64,000 bases of DNA from NCBI RefSeq assembly GCF_001907195.1, contig NZ_LVWA01000002.1, positions 124,001 to 188,000 on the forward strand, written 5' to 3'. This DNA is from Pontibacter flavimaris (GTDB lineage Bacteria > Bacteroidota > Bacteroidia > Cytophagales > Hymenobacteraceae). Below are positions 62,571-64,000 of this stretch, in pieces (the first letter of the stretch is position 1; each line of letters begins with the position of its first letter). The notes under the pieces were generated by a model that saw nothing but the letters and a program-made list of their open reading frames with translations, had not been told where the DNA came from and searched no databases. Made by a program: the position numbers and the translations under genes.

Positions 62571-63743
62571 TTATACTTCTTTCTCCCTCTTTACCACTAA
62601 CACCAGGTACAGAAACGCCAGCAGCGAGAAAACACCCGACGCCCAGAACACCAGGGTAAAGTTGCTGCTTTGGTTAGCATAGAGCCAGCCTGAACCAAGC
62701 GCCCCCAAACCAATGCCCGCCTCCAGCGCAATATACATGGTGGCCATGGCACGGCCGCGGTGCTCGAGGTGGCTCAGGTCGATCGTCCAGGCGTAAATGG
62801 TGGGTGAGTTCATGCCTGTGGCTACCCCGAACAGCACCCCCGCCAGCAGCAGCCCCGTATCCGTGGTCACCAACCCGATCACGAGCATCGCCAGTGTCAG
62901 GAGCGCGGAGCTGACGCGCAGCACAGCCACGCGGCCATACTTGTCGGAGGCCCTGCCGGCCAGAAAACGAATGGCCAGCGAGGAGAGCGTGAAGGAGGTG
63001 AAGAAAAGCCCTTTGTTCTGGATGCCCAGGTGCGTGCTGAAATCGGGGATGATGGTGAGGATGGTGCCAAAGCCGAAGGAGGTGAGCAGCATGACCAGCG
63101 AGGGCGCCAGCACCCGCGGCTCCAGCACCTCGCGGCGGTTTATGCGCAGCAGGCCCAGGCTGAATTTCTTTGGATGGGATACTGTCTCCTGCATGTGCCA
63201 GATCACGGCCACTGATAGAAAAGCCGCTGCCGACGAAGTATAGAACATCACATTAGCCGTGTACTCACTCGCCAGAAGTCCGCCCAACGCAGGCCCCGCA
63301 GCCATGCCCAGGCTCCCTGAAAGGCCCAGCAGCCCCATCGCCTCGCCGCGCCGCTCCACCGGCACCAGGTCGGCCACGTAGGCCGAGTTGCCCGTGGGCG
63401 TGAAACCTGTGGAGAAGCCGTGGACGAAGCGCAGCAGCAGGAAAGCGCCCACAGAGGCGACCAGCGGGTACAAAAGGCCCGCCAGCACACAGACCAATCC
63501 CCCCACCACCATTACCGGCACACGCCCGATCTGGTCGGCCAGTTTGCCGCTAAAGGGCCGGGAGAGGCCAGCGGTAAGTGCGAAAAGTGCGATGATGAGG
63601 CCTTTATACTCCTCGCCCCCTAAACCAGCCAGGTAGTCGGGCAACTCCGGGATGATCATGTTGAAGCTGGAGAAAAAGAGGAAGGCACTCAGGCAGAGCA
63701 ACCCGAACTGCACCCCATACACACGCTTTGTCTGTTCAGCCAT
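62571..63743 (-). CDS. MFS transporter
   Basis: A 390-residue major facilitator protein with 12 predicted helices. The typical loop between helices 2 and 3 is GLSRPFSGKLADQIGRVPVM (about 58-77), and the matching one between helices 8 and 9 is FLAGRASDKYGRVAVLR. It falls in the drug/metabolite efflux-like group (staphyloferrin-exporter-like or DHA1). The substrate is unknown. The gene is monocistronic; its stop lies in a TATACTT copy (62573). Confidence 0.88.
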   Translation of the reverse strand: MAEQTKRVYGVQFGLLCLSAFLFFSSFNMIIPELPDYLAGLGGEEYKGLIIALFALTAGLSRPFSGKLADQIGRVPVMVVGGLVCVLAGLLYPLVASVGAFLLLRFVHGFSTGFTPTGNSAYVADLVPVERRGEAMGLLGLSGSLGMAAGPALGGLLASEYTANVMFYTSSAAAFLSVAVIWHMQETVSHPKKFSLGLLRINRREVLEPRVLAPSLVMLLTSFGFGTILTIIPDFSTHLGIQNKGLFFTSFTLSSLAIRFLAGRASDKYGRVAVLRVSSALLTLAMLVIGLVTTDTGLLLAGVLFGVATGMNSPTIYAWTIDLSHLEHRGRAMATMYIALEAGIGLGALGSGWLYANQSSNFTLVFWASGVFSLLAFLYLVLVVKREKEV

Positions 63744-64000
63744 AGTCTATACTTCAGGCCGCAATTTGGCAAAGGTTTGGGTTTCGTGCTAATGAGGAGC
63801 GGAGGATTTGGGCGTGCAGCAGTATGGCCGGAGGCTGGCACCTGGAAAGTATAGAGAATAATTCCCGGCCGTAAACAGGCAGGCGTAGGTTTACGCTGTC
63901 AGGAGATTGGGAAGTATACTTTACTTTCCTGCATTCCTAAAAAAAATCACACCTGCATAGCCGGCGAAGTGGGGGATGGTTTTACGCCGTTGATCATGAT
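63744..64000. other. Intergenic end of window
   Basis: About 257 bases with no recognised gene. It includes an overlapping AAGTATACTT near 63912. Confidence 0.4.

Overview
The window is a G+C-rich chromosome segment from a member of the Bacteroidota, most likely a Pontibacter/Hymenobacteraceae-type Cytophagales bacterium. This is an inference. It rests on promoters of the TTG/TAnnTTTG type, Oar-like TonB-dependent receptors with carboxypeptidase-like N-terminal domains, the gene order bamD-rpoZ-coaBC-DUF4835-recN, a bacillithiol glycosyltransferase (bshA), and several Bacteroidota-type lipoproteins. Almost every gene is housekeeping. There is no rRNA, CRISPR array, prophage or recognisable insertion sequence.

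Layout. 0.2-2.1 kb: two YtxH stress-protein paralogues, a Kazal-domain lipoprotein and a cupin. 2.3-11.0 kb (minus strand): a long envelope/CoA/repair cluster (OstA-like, BamD, RpoZ, CoaC, CoaB, DUF4835, a small Sm-like protein, a secreted unknown, RecN, FabI). 11.1-13.6 kb: tilS and mdh. 14.2-20.6 kb (minus): a kinase-like/beta-barrel fusion, two rhomboids, mutL. 21.0-28.5 kb (plus): NagZ/serine-hydrolase fusion, bshA, a SerB-SerA fusion and a serine-pathway aminotransferase. 29-43 kb: IscA-like protein, a chaN gene broken by a stop codon, a Nat-type ABC exporter, grpE-dnaJ, adk-obgE, hpt, a membrane pyrophosphatase and an M42-type peptidase. 42.7-50.4 kb: a TPR-like protein, UDP-glucuronate/UDP-xylose genes, a hydrolase, a GlcD-type oxidase and an NlpC/P60 lipoprotein. 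50.6-57.3 kb: two tandem Oar-like receptors. 57.4-64 kb: tRNA-Ala with a GIY-YIG module, DUF2267, cysM-cysE and an MFS transporter. Serine (25-28.5 kb) and cysteine (59-61 kb) synthesis, together with bshA, would feed bacillithiol production.

Two signals stand out. First, the heptamer AAGTATA (TATACTT on the other strand) occurs roughly 150 times by eye, in coding sequence in all three frames and between genes, against about 8 expected at uniform composition. In several intergenic regions it sits as inverted pairs that form the base of terminator hairpins. This is the pattern known for DNA-uptake sequences in Neisseria and Pasteurellaceae. Second, at 57.42-57.87 kb a tRNA-Ala(GGC) gene with its terminator is followed by a tiny GIY-YIG endonuclease ORF. 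The C-terminal coding part of that ORF is itself a second, altered tRNA-Ala copy followed by a duplicate of the same terminator. It looks like a minimal (about 347 bp) tRNA-associated nuclease element.

Other points: coaBC is split by a +1 frame change at a T6 run, chaN carries an in-frame TAG, and a dispersed repeat of about 250 bp occurs three times. Several intergenic stretches (13.6-14.2, 28.5-29.0, 30.1-30.8 and 40.9-41.6 kb) are patchworks of palindromic repeats. Start sites were chosen by signal peptide or family alignment where stated. Counts and composition are by eye.
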